In this document: positions 1-8,642 of the stretch, piece by piece
How the letters are laid out: every line of letters begins with the position of its first letter
Position numbering within the stretch: the stretch's first letter is position 1
Source: Paenibacillus odorifer
GTDB taxonomy: Bacteria; Bacillota; Bacilli; Paenibacillales; Paenibacillaceae
Length of the DNA stretch: 64,000 nucleotides
Reading direction: 5' to 3'
Assembly: GCF_000758725.1 (NCBI RefSeq)
Contig: NZ_CP009428.1
Coordinates: forward strand, 2,604,001 to 2,668,000
The notes under the pieces: model-generated
What the model was told of the DNA's origin: nothing
What the model saw: only the letters and a program-made list of their open reading frames with translations
Database searches by the model: none
Translations under genes and position numbers: made by a program

Positions 1-251
1 CCTTTATGAAACCGCTCATCTGTGGAAGATACCACAACACCGGATAAATCTATCCCTGGAATAAAGGGATATGTTCTTAGAATTTTACCGTTTGGAATAC
101 TGGCTAAACCGTCTTTATAGTTTACACTGGAGTAAGCAACCTTAATTACAACCTCTCCAGCTGGCAGATCCTCTAGGGTAACCGGCTTAACAGCTACGGA
201 GAAGGATGATTCTGTTTTGTCGACAACTAACGCCTGAAATGATTCTGTCAT
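1..251 (-). CDS. YhdH/YhfP-family quinone oxidoreductase, partial (N-terminal 83 residues)
   Basis: The gene starts at an ATG at 251 on the minus strand, behind a GAAGGAG ribosome site, and runs off the left edge of the window. The translation opens MTESFQALVV and contains the medium-chain dehydrogenase N-terminal segment YSSVNYKDGLA followed by PFIPGIDLSGVV. This pattern is typical of the zinc-independent YhdH/YhfP group, which are NADPH-dependent acrylyl-CoA or quinone reductases of the cytoplasm. Only the GroES-like part is visible, and the Rossmann nucleotide-binding half lies outside the window. The family call is good; the substrate cannot be told. Confidence 0.85.
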   Translation of the reverse strand, partial: MTESFQALVVDKTESSFSVAVKPVTLEDLPAGEVVIKVAYSSVNYKDGLASIPNGKILRTYPFIPGIDLSGVVVSSTDERFHK

Positions 252-390
252 AAGTGTGAGCTCCTTCAACTACGTTATAGGTAAGACATGTATATAATAT
301 TTATTCTGCCCGGTCAACTTGTGATTGTCTATGATATAGCGCAATTGTTTATTAAGGTTCCGTTAAATCTTGTGATAGAGGGTGAAGCTT

Positions 391-966
391 ATGAAATGGA
401 AAAATTTAATGGGTACAGTCTTAGCGGGTATCACATTAGTCTCACTTGGCTTTAATGGATATTCTTTTTATAACAAGCCACCAAAAGAGACTAACCAAAC
501 TACCAAGGAGCTTGTTCAAACTATAGGCGAGATTTCAATCCAATCTAACTCTGAGAGTGGAGTGCAGGGTGAAAGCGTGGAGGAACTGAAAAAAATTATT
601 TATAACTTACCTCAAGTGGAGAAAAAATTAGCTTTTATAAAGGGAGTAATCACAGAAGGGAACTCGGTTTATCTGGATCTGGATGAGGTGGAATGGTTCG
701 GTGGAGAGGCGGCAGAAATTGCGGCTAAAGAAGATGGTATACAAGAACCCGAATCATTGCCTAATGGATTCTATATCCGAAATGCAAGCGATGAAATCGA
801 ACGACTTAAGCTTGAGACTGATGTAACTATAGCTGAACTAAATGGGGCGAGACCTCAGCAAGTTGACTATACGAATTTTATTAGCGAAGAGCTTGTGGAT
901 AGATTATTCCATCTGACATTTGTAGAAGGTAAGGCTGTTTTGCTAGAAGAGCAGTACAGACCTTAG
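391..966 (+). CDS. Hypothetical membrane-anchored protein
   Basis: This protein of about 191 residues belongs to no family I recognise. An N-terminal hydrophobic stretch (roughly residues 5-25, NLMGTVLAGITLVSLGF) is followed by a polar, Glu-rich soluble part with no cysteine. It therefore looks like a signal-anchored extracytoplasmic protein rather than a lipoprotein. The ATG at 391 is preferred over the in-frame GTG at 382 because AGAGGG sits about 8 bases before it. It is transcribed alone, divergent from the quinone oxidoreductase, and is followed by about 320 bases without a gene. Confidence 0.6.
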   Translation: MKWKNLMGTVLAGITLVSLGFNGYSFYNKPPKETNQTTKELVQTIGEISIQSNSESGVQGESVEELKKIIYNLPQVEKKLAFIKGVITEGNSVYLDLDEVEWFGGEAAEIAAKEDGIQEPESLPNGFYIRNASDEIERLKLETDVTIAELNGARPQQVDYTNFISEELVDRLFHLTFVEGKAVLLEEQYRP

Positions 967-1287
967 TGAGGGAGAGCAACTGAAAGTGCCAGCGGAGAAA
1001 AGAATCGGCGGGATGCTCTACAGCATGCAGTGAAGGTAATGAAGAGTAGAAGAGCTTACGGTTTGTTTATGCTTACATACACTTAAGATTATGATGAAAT
1101 TAATTTTCACGGGAAAAATGGCTCTGTGTCCGTAGCTGCCATACCTGATGTATTTGGACCGGGTGCGGATGGGAATACTGTATGAAGAAAAATTTTTCGT
1201 TGATCTAGTTAATAGGCGGAAGATATGTTTAAATGGGAAAGTATAGTATTTTTTAAATAATAGGATTGAAGAAAGAGAGGCTAATTC
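967..1287. other. Gene-free stretch, possible decayed coding DNA
   Basis: No convincing gene is present. A 31-codon open frame from about 1091 (MMKLIFTGKNG...) has no ribosome site and reads like the tail end of a larger protein, so the stretch may hold a degraded gene. The last 60 bases before 1288 are AT-rich and probably carry the promoter of the malic enzyme gene. No clear hairpin terminator was seen. Confidence 0.35.
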
Positions 1288-2706
1288 ATGTCGATTGCGA
1301 CTACAATGATTATCAGGCTCGAAATTCGGAAATCGGTTGCATCTTTTGGCGATGTTGCTTCAGGAATTGCCGCAGCTGGCGGAGATATTGTTGCTATTGA
1401 CGTGATACGTGCAGGGAAGGATGTCACTACCCGAGATATAACAGTGAATGTGCAAGACGCAGCTAATGGAGAAATTATCTCAATATTATCGAAGATGCCG
1501 GGAATTAAAATAATCAACGTGTCGGATCGGACGTTTCTGGCTCATCTTGGCGGAAAAATCGAAATCACACCTAAAATGCCGATTAAAAATCGGGAGGATT
1601 TATCCTTAGTGTATACGCCGGGGGTAGCCCGAGTGTGTACGGCGATTGCCGAAGATCCCAGAAAAGCTTATTCTCTGACGATGAAAAGAAATACAGTTGC
1701 AGTCGTTTCGGACGGCACTGCTGTGCTTGGACTAGGGGATATCGGCCCGGAAGCAGCTATGCCTGTCATGGAAGGTAAGGCGATGCTGTTTAAGCAATTG
1801 GCGAACATTGATGCTTTTCCGCTATGCTTAAATACCAAAGATCCGGAAGAAATTATCAATATCGTAAAAGCAGTTTCTCCTGGCTTTGGAGGGATAAACT
1901 TAGAGGATATAAGTTCACCACGCTGCTTTGAAATCGAACGGCGGCTTGCGGAAGAGCTGGACATTCCGGTATTCCATGATGATCAGCACGGAACTTCCGT
2001 GGTGGCTTTTGCAGGACTTTTGAATGCGCTTAAAGTTGTTAATAAATCTATTGAAAATGCGCGGATTGTTGTTGTGGGTATAGGGGCGGCTGGGGTGTCC
2101 ATATGTAATCTGCTGCTGGCAGCGGGCGCGCGTTATATTTATGCGGTTGATCGTGAAGGCGTTCTCAGAAAAGATCTCCAGTATGATAATCCGGAATGGC
2201 AGAAGCTTGCTGCCGCAACCAATCCTGAGGGAATTGAGGGTGGAATAACGGAGGTTATACGAGGGGCAGATGTCTTTATTGGGGTGTCCCGTGGGGGGAT
2301 TCTGACCGTGGAGCATCTTAAAAGCATGGCCAGTGATAACATCGTTTTTGCGATGGCTAATCCTACACCGGAGATTGAACCGGATTTGGCAGAACCTTTT
2401 GTTCGCGTTCTAGCGACAGGCAGAAGTGATTATCCGAACCAGATCAACAATGTGTTATGTTTTCCGGGTATTTTCCGTGGCGCACTTGATTGCCGGGCTA
2501 GAACTGTGAATCTGGAAATGAAGCTGGCTGCGGCAAAAGCCATTGCATCGGTCGTTCATCCCGATGAACTCAATGAGCAATATATCATCCCAAGTATTTT
2601 TAACGAAAAAGTAGTTGAACAGGTCCGCCTGGCAGTAATCCAAGCGGCTATATCCACGGATGCAGCACGCCGGATTCCTAAAGACGTAGCAGCTATAACG
2701 GAATAA
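1288..2706 (+). CDS. NAD(P)-dependent malic enzyme with N-terminal ACT domain
   Basis: This cytoplasmic enzyme of 472 residues should decarboxylate malate to pyruvate, linking the TCA cycle to gluconeogenesis or NAD(P)H supply. Residues 1-75 resemble an ACT regulatory domain, as in several Bacillus and Paenibacillus malic enzymes. The catalytic part follows: SLVYTPGVARV (conserved Tyr), the metal-site segment INLEDI, FHDDQHGT, then a Rossmann motif VVVGIGAAG. The ATG at 1288 has GAGAGG seven bases upstream. The gene stands alone and is followed by a hairpin terminator. Whether NAD or NADP is used cannot be told, and the paralogue (YtsJ, MaeA or MalS type) is uncertain. Confidence 0.93.
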   Translation: MSIATTMIIRLEIRKSVASFGDVASGIAAAGGDIVAIDVIRAGKDVTTRDITVNVQDAANGEIISILSKMPGIKIINVSDRTFLAHLGGKIEITPKMPIKNREDLSLVYTPGVARVCTAIAEDPRKAYSLTMKRNTVAVVSDGTAVLGLGDIGPEAAMPVMEGKAMLFKQLANIDAFPLCLNTKDPEEIINIVKAVSPGFGGINLEDISSPRCFEIERRLAEELDIPVFHDDQHGTSVVAFAGLLNALKVVNKSIENARIVVVGIGAAGVSICNLLLAAGARYIYAVDREGVLRKDLQYDNPEWQKLAAATNPEGIEGGITEVIRGADVFIGVSRGGILTVEHLKSMASDNIVFAMANPTPEIEPDLAEPFVRVLATGRSDYPNQINNVLCFPGIFRGALDCRARTVNLEMKLAAAKAIASVVHPDELNEQYIIPSIFNEKVVEQVRLAVIQAAISTDAARRIPKDVAAITE

Positions 2707-2720
2707 GAGCTATACGATAA

Positions 2721-2762
2721 ATGGACTGCTTTGCTTACTTAGAGAGCAGTCTATTTGTTTTT
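2721..2762 (+). terminator. Rho-independent terminator of malic enzyme gene
   Basis: The inverted repeat GGACTGCT ... AGCAGTC (2723-2730 with 2745-2751) is followed by a T-rich tract (ATTTGTTTTT). It lies 15 bases after the stop codon. Confidence 0.7.
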
Positions 2763-2822
2763 ATATTTGGAGGGAAATTGCCCGAATTGCAACTTTAAAT
2801 CCACTTAAAGGTGAGGGAATGT

Positions 2823-3356
2823 ATGAGAAAAATTCATATTATGGGAGCCTCAGGCGTAGGAACGAGTACATTAGGTTACGAATTAGCTAAAGTGTTGCCA
2901 CATGTCCAGTTAGACAGTGACGACTATTTTTGGGAGCATAAATTCACTAAGCAACGTGAGGTCAATGAGCGATTAGCAAGACTTACAAGAGATTTGACTC
3001 ATAAGGAACCTTGGATTCTGAGCGGTGCGGTATGTGGCTGGGGAGACGGCCTTCGACCATTATTCGATTTGGTTATTTTTCTAGGACTTCCACCGGAAAT
3101 TCGTTTAGATAGATTAAGAGCCAGAGAGTACGAGAGATATGGTGATCATATTTTGCCTGGAGGAAGTAAATATGAAGCGTATCAGAGCTTTATGGAGTGG
3201 GCGGCATTATATGATGTAGCTGGAGTTGAAGTCAGGAGCAAAGTGCTGCATGAGGAATGGATGTCCGCACTGGAATGTCCTATTTTACGAATAGAGGAAG
3301 ATTTATCGGTTGGAGATCGTGTTGAGATCGTGCTGAGATATTTACAAATGGTATAG
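2823..3356 (+). CDS. P-loop NTPase, adenylate/shikimate-kinase-like
   Basis: This protein of 177 residues starts with beta-strand KIHIMG and a Walker A loop GASGVGTST. The segment LDSDDYFW follows and is typical of small P-loop kinases annotated as AAA or adenylate-kinase-like. A lid-like arginine-rich region (LDRLRAREYERYG) sits near the middle. The substrate is unknown. The ATG at 2823 is chosen because GGTGAG lies about 7 bases upstream; an in-frame GTG at 2811 would use none. It is probably transcribed on its own. Confidence 0.75.
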   Translation: MRKIHIMGASGVGTSTLGYELAKVLPHVQLDSDDYFWEHKFTKQREVNERLARLTRDLTHKEPWILSGAVCGWGDGLRPLFDLVIFLGLPPEIRLDRLRAREYERYGDHILPGGSKYEAYQSFMEWAALYDVAGVEVRSKVLHEEWMSALECPILRIEEDLSVGDRVEIVLRYLQMV

Positions 3357-3729
3357 GAGGAACTTTTGGTCGGCGGAATATATTCAACAGGCTACAGAAG
3401 AATTCAGCAATAATGTTGAGGGAGTCAACGGCGAGTTAAAGTCCGTACATTCTGGGATTGGTGCGTAGAGTGGGATGGACAGATGGATGAATTCGAGTTG
3501 ATAGTTCGTAAATAATGGGGCTATGAAGAAGATTAAGCTGCATCCATTTTATGTGGCTAGTGCTGGGGCGGATGGCTTGGTATTATGGGCATTCTTCTTT
3601 TATGAAGATGTTGGCACAGCAGTTGGTCCAAAGAGGTTATAATTGAAAGCGTATATCTCATCCACGGAATGGTGGACTGTATGTGTATGAGCAGGGCTGT
3701 TAATTTAAAAGAAAGCAGGATGAACAATC
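3357..3729 (+). pseudogene. Likely decayed coding remnants between kinase and GNAT genes
   Basis: Several short protein-like frames lie one after another and are interrupted by stops. About 3371-3467 reads ...AEYIQQATEEFSNNVEGVNG... and stops. Another fragment reads EWDGQMDEFELIVRK. A third from about 3523 opens MKKIKLHPFYVASAG and ends after about 39 codons. None has a proper start and ribosome site together. The pattern suits one or two genes broken by frameshifts, but I cannot name the parents. Confidence 0.35.
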
Positions 3730-4173
3730 ATGGTTGATATTAAAGAAATAGAAATGGAATCTCTTCCTGAACTGGGGAATTTATATCAAGAGCTGATGAA
3801 TAAACCGTCTGACCTTAATAAGCTTGAAGAAGTGTTTAAAGTGGTTAAGGCGGATAACCGGTACATTCTATTGGGTGCTTTTGTAGAGGGGGAGTTACTA
3901 GGGTCTTTGATGGGCATCGTGTGTCAGGACTTAGTGGGGGACTGCAAACCGTTTATGGTGATTGAGAATGTGGTCGTTTCAGCGCGGGCACGCCGTCAAG
4001 GCGTCGGCAAAAAACTTATGAACGCCATTGAACAAGCGGCCCGGGAAAGAGACTGCTATTATATTATTTTAGTCTCCGGTGAGCAGCGGAAGGAAGCGCA
4101 TGTGTTCTATGAATCGTTAGGTTATAGAGATGAAAAGGTAGAAGGATACCGAAAACATTTAAGTTCCCATTAA
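3730..4173 (+). CDS. GNAT-family N-acetyltransferase
   Basis: This protein of 147 residues is the usual length of a single-domain GNAT. The acetyl-CoA-binding motif A is clear: VIENVVVSARARRQGVGKKL, with the R/Q-x-x-G-x-G/A loop RRQGVG. A C-terminal HVFYESLGYR motif B follows. It transfers an acetyl group from acetyl-CoA to an amine; the acceptor cannot be predicted. It may be co-transcribed with the DinB-like gene 31 bases downstream. Confidence 0.9.
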   Translation: MVDIKEIEMESLPELGNLYQELMNKPSDLNKLEEVFKVVKADNRYILLGAFVEGELLGSLMGIVCQDLVGDCKPFMVIENVVVSARARRQGVGKKLMNAIEQAARERDCYYIILVSGEQRKEAHVFYESLGYRDEKVEGYRKHLSSH

Positions 4174-4204
4174 AAAGTACAACAACTTTCTAGGAGGTTT
4201 TTAT

Positions 4205-4696
4205 TTGCAGACATTTTTTCAATATAACTGGATGGTCCGCGAACAATGGTATGAGTGGTGTGCAAATATTTCTGAGGAGGAGCTGCTTGCAATACGTATA
4301 GGTGGTGTAGGCAGTATACTCAAGACGCTTTTTCACATTGTGGATGTGGAGTGGAGCTGGATTCAAGTATTGCAAGGAAAACCGGATTTCCAAGAGGATT
4401 TTGAGCAGTACAAGACTTTGCAGCATGTACGAGAATTGGATGCAAAATTCCACACAGAGGTGGAACCCTTTGTAACGGCTTGGCATGAGGGGCTGGAGCA
4501 GAGGATTTTTGAGGATCACCTTCCGGATGGCAGGATCGTGACCGATGCCTGGGGTGAGGTAATGCGCCATGTGATTGCTCATGAGATTCATCATGTCGGG
4601 CAATTATCTGTCTGGGCCAGAGAGATCGGAAAACCGCCGGTTTCAGCTAAACTGATTGGCAAAGGGCTGATAAACAGCCTGCCTGGCAAAGCGTAG
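4205..4696 (+). CDS. DinB/YfiT-family metal-dependent protein
   Basis: This four-helix-bundle protein of 163 residues has the three-histidine pattern of the DinB/YfiT superfamily: FHIVDVEWSW near residue 47 and HVIAHEIHHVGQ near residue 125. These His residues normally bind a divalent metal, and members include thiol transferases. The start is TTG at 4205, behind AGGAGG, with no nearby ATG. It follows the GNAT gene closely. Confidence 0.85.
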   Translation: MQTFFQYNWMVREQWYEWCANISEEELLAIRIGGVGSILKTLFHIVDVEWSWIQVLQGKPDFQEDFEQYKTLQHVRELDAKFHTEVEPFVTAWHEGLEQRIFEDHLPDGRIVTDAWGEVMRHVIAHEIHHVGQLSVWAREIGKPPVSAKLIGKGLINSLPGKA

Positions 4697-4736
4697 ACAA
4701 GCTATTCAGCGTATACTCAGATTCATATTTTACAAT

Positions 4737-4776
4737 CTCCTTGAACTGCGAAAACATAAATCTGTACTTCAAGGAG
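4737..4776 (+). promoter_or_regulatory. Hairpin that would hide the ribosome site of the CotH gene
   Basis: CTCCTTGAA (4737-4745) is perfectly complementary to TTCAAGGAG (4768-4776), with a 22-base loop. The 3' arm contains most of the AAGGAGG ribosome site for the ATG at 4785. No T-run follows, so it is not a terminator. It could act as a translational switch; this is inference from base pairing only. Confidence 0.45.
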
Positions 4777-4784
4777 GATTACAC

Positions 4785-6764
4785 ATGGTGAAGAAGAAAA
4801 ATTTGCTGAGAAAGTTTATGGCAGTTACACTAAGTCTTGCTATCGTCTCAACAGCGTTTGGAGTTGCTGGAAACACGCCCGTAGTTAGTGCGGCGGATGC
4901 AGGTGTAACGAAAGCGTATGAATCCCTGTTCGCGGGTGACAGAATCATTGATGTTAAAGTAACGATTGATGATGCGGATTGGAAAAGTATATTAGCAAGT
5001 CCCCTCGAAAAAGAATACAAAAAAGTTAAGGTTGAAGTTGACGGGAATGTTGTTGAAAATGTTGGATTTTCTACTAAAGGGAATCTGACGTTAAAATCGG
5101 TAGCCAGTATGACAGACTCGGACAGATACAGCTTCCGGCTGAAATTTGATAAATATGATAAGAAGCAAACGTTACTTGGTCTTGATAAAATGGTACTGAA
5201 CAACAATTTTTCGGACCCTTCGTATATTCGTGAATATTTACATTACGAAGCGCTCCGTTCTGTTGGTGTGGATGCACCTTTGACTGTGTTCACCAACCTG
5301 TATATCAACGGAGAATTATATGGGTTTTATGTAGGTGTGGAAGCGATAGATGACAGCTATCTAGAACGTACCTATGGAGAAACTTATGACGAAGGTGTTC
5401 TGTATGATACAGAAGAAAAAAGTTATCTGCAGTACAAAGAAGACAGTGACTACGAAACGATAACTTATGATACAGGTAAAGAAGATGATAAAGCTTCGTT
5501 AAAGAACTTCATCAAGGTACTGAATGAGATGCCTGCCGGTGAGAAGGGTTCTATTGAAAGTGTGCTAGATGTGGATTCGGCCCTGAAGTATATCGCCGCT
5601 AATGCTGTATTGGGTAACTATGACAGCTATAACGGGGATAAAGGTCATAATTATATGTTGTACGGGGATGCATCCGGTAAATTTAGTGTACTTCCATGGG
5701 ATATGAACATGTCCTTTAACGGGTATTCTGGTGGCGGAGGCGGCAGAGCAGGTACAACAGCTGCTGCGGGCACAACATCTACATCGGCAACAACCATTGC
5801 AGCCAATACCAACGCAGTAACTGCATCGATTGATAATCCTACACTTGGGATAAGTTTAGATCAGGTCCCAATGATTGCTAATCTGTTGGAAGTGCCTGAA
5901 TATAAGACTAAATACTTGAAATATGTATCTGAGCTGGTAGATTATTTGGAAGGAATTCAGAGCAGAATCACTGAATTGGCTACCTTGATTAAACCTTACG
6001 TTCAAGCAGACCCAACCAAATTTTATACCATGGAACAATTTGAAAGTAATGTTACTTATTCAGCAACAGGTGAGACGGGTGGTAGTGGAGGAATGACTCC
6101 ACCAGCTGGGATGGAAGGCATGACACCTCCTGAAGGGATGGAGGGCATGACACCTCCGGATGGAACGACACCGCCAGCACGTCCTGATAATACAGGGACT
6201 GCGACTGATGGTAATCCTACACCTCCAACAGGTAACGCTGGAGGCGGGGGACAAGGTATGGGCACAATGGCTGCAGGTTCGATTATGACCTTTGCGCTGA
6301 ACAGACTTGCTAATCTGCAAGGCCAGCTAGGACTTAACGTCACACCTCTACCCTCTGTAACTACAACACCATCAACAACTAATCCGAACACGACGGGCAC
6401 TAACGGAATATCCGTACTTTTAAACGGAACAGCGGTCAGCTTTGCAGATCAGCTTCCTGTGAATAAGGATGGTCGGGTGCTTGTGCCAGTGAATGCAATC
6501 TTTAATGCTCTGGGTGCTACAGTAACCATGGATCAAACGACTAAGAAAATCACTGCAGTAAAAGACAATACAACGATCGTAATGGCCATTGGCAGCAAGA
6601 CTGCTTACATCAATGGAAAAGCGCTCACACTCGACGTTCCTCCGCAAATTATCGGAAATCGGACATTAGTTCCGGTTAGATTTATTTCCGAGGGATTGAA
6701 TATGGATGTGAAGTGGGATGCGGGGACTTCTACAGTTACAGCTACGACTAAAACAGCAGCTTAA
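4785..6764 (+). CDS. Secreted CotH-kinase-domain protein with copper-amine-oxidase N-like stalk domain
   Basis: This protein of 659 residues has a signal peptide (about 1-35, ending near VSAADA). The CotH domain runs from about 45 to 440, with FSTKGN, LNNNFSDPSYIREYL, GNYDSYNG and LPWDMNMSF. CotH proteins are atypical secreted protein kinases, and the Asp in PWDMN is the metal-binding position. A Pro/Gly/Met linker with repeats of GMEGMTPP follows. The C-terminal 110 residues form a copper-amine-oxidase N-terminal-like domain (VLLNGTAVSF ... NRTLVPVRFISE) common in Paenibacillus surface proteins. It is a paralogue of the CotH protein at 22-24 kb but lacks that operon's partners. The ribosome site is AAGGAGG, inside a hairpin. 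Confidence 0.9.
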   Translation: MVKKKNLLRKFMAVTLSLAIVSTAFGVAGNTPVVSAADAGVTKAYESLFAGDRIIDVKVTIDDADWKSILASPLEKEYKKVKVEVDGNVVENVGFSTKGNLTLKSVASMTDSDRYSFRLKFDKYDKKQTLLGLDKMVLNNNFSDPSYIREYLHYEALRSVGVDAPLTVFTNLYINGELYGFYVGVEAIDDSYLERTYGETYDEGVLYDTEEKSYLQYKEDSDYETITYDTGKEDDKASLKNFIKVLNEMPAGEKGSIESVLDVDSALKYIAANAVLGNYDSYNGDKGHNYMLYGDASGKFSVLPWDMNMSFNGYSGGGGGRAGTTAAAGTTSTSATTIAANTNAVTASIDNPTLGISLDQVPMIANLLEVPEYKTKYLKYVSELVDYLEGIQSRITELATLIKPYVQADPTKFYTMEQFESNVTYSATGETGGSGGMTPPAGMEGMTPPEGMEGMTPPDGTTPPARPDNTGTATDGNPTPPTGNAGGGGQGMGTMAAGSIMTFALNRLANLQGQLGLNVTPLPSVTTTPSTTNPNTTGTNGISVLLNGTAVSFADQLPVNKDGRVLVPVNAIFNALGATVTMDQTTKKITAVKDNTTIVMAIGSKTAYINGKALTLDVPPQIIGNRTLVPVRFISEGLNMDVKWDAGTSTVTATTKTAA

Positions 6765-6783
6765 TAATTAGCTTTATCGCGTA

Positions 6784-6823
6784 TGCGGAAATCCGGGGCA
6801 AGCTCTGGATTTCCGCATTTTTT
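6784..6823 (+). terminator. Terminator between convergent CotH and SgrR-like genes
   Basis: An 11-bp stem TGCGGAAATCC / GGATTTCCGCA (6784-6794 with 6807-6817) is followed by seven T on the plus strand. It lies between convergent genes and could serve both. Confidence 0.85.
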
Positions 6824-6835
6824 AATTCAAGCAGA

Positions 6836-8530
6836 TCAACTCGTGCTGCTGCTAGAGAGCAGTGGCGGAAACCAGACATGACGAAGATCGACCCAACCCT
6901 GGCTATTGAAGCTAACCCCGCGGACAGAGGGGAGATAAGCTGTCTGAGTGGGCTTTTCATACAAAATATGTAGGTGGTGCTCTTTAATCAGACGGTTCTC
7001 GATGATACTGAAACTTTCCGCTCGGGCCACCGGATTAGGTTCGCGCGCGATGGTATACAGCCAGCCTTCTATATCCGCCCGGGTATACGGTTCAATATGC
7101 TGGGAGAGCGTAAGGTATAGATCAAATAAACGAAGTTGTTCATCCTCGTCACGGAATAATGAGAAAACAATCAGGTCAGATTCCAGCCGAATCGGACCTT
7201 TAAATTCCTCTGGAGACACGGAAATGACATTGCATTTATAACCTTGTTGCTCTAGTCTAGTGGCAATAAAATCAGCATCGCCAGCATATTGTGGAATCGT
7301 AGAGATTTGCAACGTGATTTCTTGATCTTTTATCGCTTCTTGCTCGATGGACGCTGAATCGTCTTTTAAACAGGAGACTATTTTTGCCCGAAGCAGGGGA
7401 TCGCTTAGCGGTCCCTTTTTTTGCGTATTGCAGGTGACGAATTTCCGGATGGAAGACTCCGAATGAATTCGGCTCCAGGTCGAAGAACTGGCGGATGAGG
7501 GATTCTGAATCACGTGAAAAGCAGAACCCGTATCAGAGGATGACGTTTCGGTATCCCACGGGACATAAAGGATTTCAACCCGATCTAAATGAGCCCGTCC
7601 TTGAAAATAATAAGGAAAAACCTCCAGCACACAAGTGTCCTCGGTCATGTCCACAACCTTAAAGGGGCCAGTCCCCACGGGTCTACGGCCAAAGCTCTGC
7701 TCATCTATTCCTTCTAAATCACGCGGTACAATTGCGGCTCTGCTCGTGCACAAAAATGGCAGAAATAGTTCATTAGGCTGCTTAAGCGTAATTTGAACGG
7801 TAGATGGATTTAATGCGGTGACCCGCTGGATTTCTTTGAAAATATAGCTATAGAGTGTCCGTTTAGAGGTTCGCATCAACCGTCCCAGGGAATAGACTAC
7901 ATCCTTGGCTGTAAGCACTTTTCCATGATGGAATAACACCTCTTTGCGCAGAAAAAAAGTCCAGAGCGTCCGGCTCTCATCGACTTCCCAGGCGTGAGCC
8001 AGACAGGGAACAATTTTGTCCCGTTCACCGCTTCTTTTCACTAACCCGTCGAAAACATGGCTGGAAACAAATGACTCTGCCAGCAAATTCATATATAACG
8101 GATCGAAGGTATGTAGCTGCTGGGTAATGGGCAGGCGGAGAGTATCAATTTGTTTGTCACTACGAATTTCAGAATGATGCCCAAAATAGGTCAGCAGCCA
8201 ACCCTGTAGTGTATCCTGCAGTGAGGTGGAGCTGGCATGGGTTTTGATGCCTTCTATAGCGTGGTGGACATCTTTGCGGCTAATCGCCTGCATCATGGAT
8301 TGAAGGGCAATTTCTTCGGAGGGAACAAGAAATTGCAGCAAAGAGCGGCTTCCCCGCCCACGCTTAGGCGTCCATTTGATCCATTCCTGCAACATCATTT
8401 TATTCACAATATGCATGGCATTGCGGTGTGTACAGCCGAAAATCAATGCCAACTCATCCATCGTCACTGAGATTTCTGTGGCTCCCCCAAAATGAGATTG
8501 CAGCTTTAAAAATTGGCTATGCAGCTTCAT
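6836..8530 (-). CDS. SgrR-like regulator: winged-helix domain fused to a solute-binding-protein domain
   Basis: This protein of 564 residues has an N-terminal DNA-binding domain of the SgrR_N type (about 1-115, with ALIFGCTHRNAMHIVNKM as the helix-turn-helix). An SBP_bac_5 oligopeptide/sugar-binding-like domain follows (about 160-560, e.g. TFFLRKEVLFHHGK and PVGTGPFKV). No signal peptide is present, so the binding domain works in the cytoplasm as a ligand sensor. In enterobacteria SgrR senses sugar-phosphate stress, but relatives in Gram-positives are mostly uncharacterised. It is divergent from the DUF4173-like gene and no sugar exporter is adjacent, so the target is unknown. Confidence 0.88.
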   Translation of the reverse strand: MKLHSQFLKLQSHFGGATEISVTMDELALIFGCTHRNAMHIVNKMMLQEWIKWTPKRGRGSRSLLQFLVPSEEIALQSMMQAISRKDVHHAIEGIKTHASSTSLQDTLQGWLLTYFGHHSEIRSDKQIDTLRLPITQQLHTFDPLYMNLLAESFVSSHVFDGLVKRSGERDKIVPCLAHAWEVDESRTLWTFFLRKEVLFHHGKVLTAKDVVYSLGRLMRTSKRTLYSYIFKEIQRVTALNPSTVQITLKQPNELFLPFLCTSRAAIVPRDLEGIDEQSFGRRPVGTGPFKVVDMTEDTCVLEVFPYYFQGRAHLDRVEILYVPWDTETSSSDTGSAFHVIQNPSSASSSTWSRIHSESSIRKFVTCNTQKKGPLSDPLLRAKIVSCLKDDSASIEQEAIKDQEITLQISTIPQYAGDADFIATRLEQQGYKCNVISVSPEEFKGPIRLESDLIVFSLFRDEDEQLRLFDLYLTLSQHIEPYTRADIEGWLYTIAREPNPVARAESFSIIENRLIKEHHLHILYEKPTQTAYLPSVRGVSFNSQGWVDLRHVWFPPLLSSSSTS

Positions 8531-8642
8531 TGTTTTGGTTCCTTTCGGAAAATAGGAAATTATAAATAAATTCTTTCTCTTTTTTTTCTTATTTTATCAC
8601 GTAAAATAAGGATGAGAAAGTAAGAAAATGGGGGTAATTACC

